The position numbers and the translations under genes were made by a program. Below the pieces are notes generated by a model. The model made no database searches and was not told the DNA's origin. It saw only the letters and a program-made list of their open reading frames with translations. Of a stretch of DNA of 14,679 nt, positions 14,208-14,679 are shown in pieces. The stretch comes from an uncultured Clostridia bacterium. Its GTDB lineage: Bacteria > Bacillota > Clostridia > Oscillospirales > CAG-272. The stretch is taken from positions 1 through 14,679 of the forward strand of contig CALAFS010000145.1 in NCBI GenBank assembly GCA_937892405.1, given 5' to 3'. Each line of letters opens with the position of its first letter. Within the stretch, counting starts at the first letter, position 1.

Positions 14208-14233
14208 CGCGGTATACTGCCGTCGCCGTCCAT
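14180..14233 (-). CDS. Putative leader peptide MDGDGSIPRTCTYYHRL
   Basis: A 17-codon ORF about 28 nt after the predicted transcription start, with GGAGG (14250-14246) 12 nt before its ATG, a rather long but usable spacing. The TAA stop (14182-14180) overlaps the first bases of the attenuator hairpin. The peptide is acidic with Pro at position 8. By analogy with the enterobacterial mgtL leader, whose acidic/Pro-rich start makes ribosomes fall off at low Mg2+, it could report Mg2+. Here full translation would place the ribosome over the hairpin's 5' arm and allow read-through. Both its coding status and its role are inference; a non-coding leader is the alternative. Confidence 0.4.
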   Translation of the reverse strand: MDGDGSIPRTCTYYHRL

Positions 14234-14267
14234 GTCGGGTGGTGTCCTCCGTAAAGAATATATCACT

Positions 14268-14296
14268 ATTATACAACAGTTTTTTTCGTTCGTCAA
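14268..14296 (-). promoter_or_regulatory. Promoter of the CNNM/CorC leader
   Basis: On the minus strand TTGACG (14296-14291) and TATAAT (14273-14268) are 17 nt apart, a near-consensus promoter. Transcription should start near 14261. Confidence 0.85.
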
Positions 14297-14329
14297 GGGC
14301 TTTTTCAAAAATCGTGCGCTTTTTTCCCT

Positions 14330-14419
14330 TGAAAAATCAGGGAGTGAATTCCCAAAGTAAATTCCACAGTGGAATTTGAGGTGGAATTTACTTTGGGAAT
14401 TCACCTGAAAAATCAGGGA
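14330..14419. repeat. 24-bp inverted repeat flanked by 14-bp direct repeats (small insertion-like element)
   Basis: Perfect 24-bp arms at 14344-14367 and 14381-14404 (beginning GTGAATTCCC, ending GGGAATTCAC) are separated by 13 nt. The inner AAATTCCAC/GTGGAATTT words occur three times, allowing alternative pairing. TGAAAAATCAGGGA stands directly before the left arm (14330-14343) and one base after the right arm (14406-14419). It lies between the CNNM and tRNA promoters and holds no gene. Confidence 0.7.
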
Positions 14420-14463
14420 ACCCGCGTATCCGCCTGCCGTCACATCGCGAGCGAGTCTCTTTT

Positions 14464-14492
14464 ACAAAAGGAGCGCTGTGCGCTCCTTTTGT
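14464..14492. repeat. Perfect 13-bp hairpin
   Basis: ACAAAAGGAGCGC-tgt-GCGCTCCTTTTGT. It resembles a terminator stem but stands between two divergent promoters with no gene ending nearby. It may be the remnant of a lost gene's terminator or a palindromic repeat. Confidence 0.6.
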
Positions 14493-14545
14493 ACCGCAGA
14501 CGCGATATTTTTTCGAAAATCTCCCTGCTTTTTTTGAAAAATCCC

Positions 14546-14574
14546 TTGACAAACCCGTCTCTTTATGCTAATAT
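14546..14574 (+). promoter_or_regulatory. Promoter of the tRNA-Lys gene
   Basis: TTGACA (14546-14551) and TAATAT (14569-14574) are 17 nt apart. A better-looking TATAAT at 14572-14577 is spaced 20 nt and probably not used. The predicted start lies about 13 nt before the tRNA. Confidence 0.75.
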
Positions 14575-14593
14575 AATATGGCACGGTCAAAAT

Positions 14594-14669
14594 GCCCCTG
14601 TAGCTCAGCCGGTAGAGCACTTGACTTTTAATCAAGGTGTCCGGGATTCGAATTCCCGCAGGAGCACCA
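14594..14669 (+). tRNA. tRNA-Lys (anticodon UUU)
   Basis: 76 nt including an encoded CCA. The D stem GCTC/GAGC, anticodon stem CTTGA/TCAAG with loop CTTTTAA (anticodon TTT), variable region GTGTC and T stem CGGGA/TCCCG with TTCGAAT loop all pair fully. The acceptor stem GCCCCTG/CAGGAGC has one C-A mismatch at position 3-70. It decodes AAA and AAG. It may head a tRNA cluster continuing past the window edge. Confidence 0.93.
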
Positions 14670-14679
14670 AACGCGGTAA

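Noticed and set aside
14041..14261. M-box or yybP-ykoY riboswitch in the CNNM leader
   Set aside because: I could not find the conserved sequence blocks of either class; a covariance search could overturn this.
14180..14443. 87-codon ORF reading through the inverted-repeat element into the leader peptide
   Set aside because: Most of it lies upstream of the predicted transcription start and translates the inverted repeat; only the last 17 codons fall behind an SD in the leader.

Overview
The window looks like chromosomal DNA from a low-to-mid-GC anaerobic Clostridia bacterium, most likely an uncultured gut Oscillospirales-type lineage. The grounds are a T-box-controlled seryl-tRNA synthetase, AAAGGAG-type ribosome binding sites, TTGACA/TATAAT promoters with 17-nt spacers, hairpin-plus-T-tract terminators, a Na+-pump decarboxylase beta subunit with a minimal gamma-like partner, and dense intergenic palindromic repeats. 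The lineage is inferred; no 16S or other definitive marker is present.

Layout. Left (1-3944): the 3' part of a very large repetitive, probably exported beta-rich protein, a 40-codon small ORF right behind it, and a strong terminator. Then about 1 kb without genes (3887-4888), built almost wholly from short interspersed and tandem repeats: two palindromic motif families, a 125-bp tandem unit, a chain of small hairpins joined by ATTTCAC, and a 7-nt microsatellite. Centre (4889-7360): promoter, T-box leader and serS, then a guanylate-kinase-like gene preceded by two overlapping hairpins. Next (7395-11159) are two minus-strand genes: a DUF4964/5127/4965/1793 'glutaminase A-like' protein and a Na+/phosphate symporter with a C-terminal PhoU-like domain. 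Divergent from the latter (11277-12773) is a plus-strand pair, an oadB/gcdB-like beta subunit and a 44-aa OadG-like subunit, behind a structured leader. Convergent with these is a minus-strand CNNM/CorC-type transporter (12778-14040). Its 220-nt leader contains a possible 17-codon leader peptide followed immediately by an intrinsic terminator. Right edge: a 24-bp inverted-repeat element flanked by 14-bp direct repeats, another hairpin, and a tRNA-Lys(UUU) gene with its own promoter.

The genes do not form one pathway. Shared themes are ion transport (Na+/Pi symport, Na+-pump subunits, CNNM/CorC-type Mg2+ transport) and control by RNA leaders. The T-box is secure. The leaders of the guanylate-kinase-like, oadB-like and CNNM genes are candidates seen only as inverted repeats and a short ORF. 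The best candidate for something undescribed is the CNNM/CorC leader: a short acidic peptide ORF whose stop codon touches the attenuator hairpin suggests translation-coupled attenuation of a putative Mg2+ exporter.
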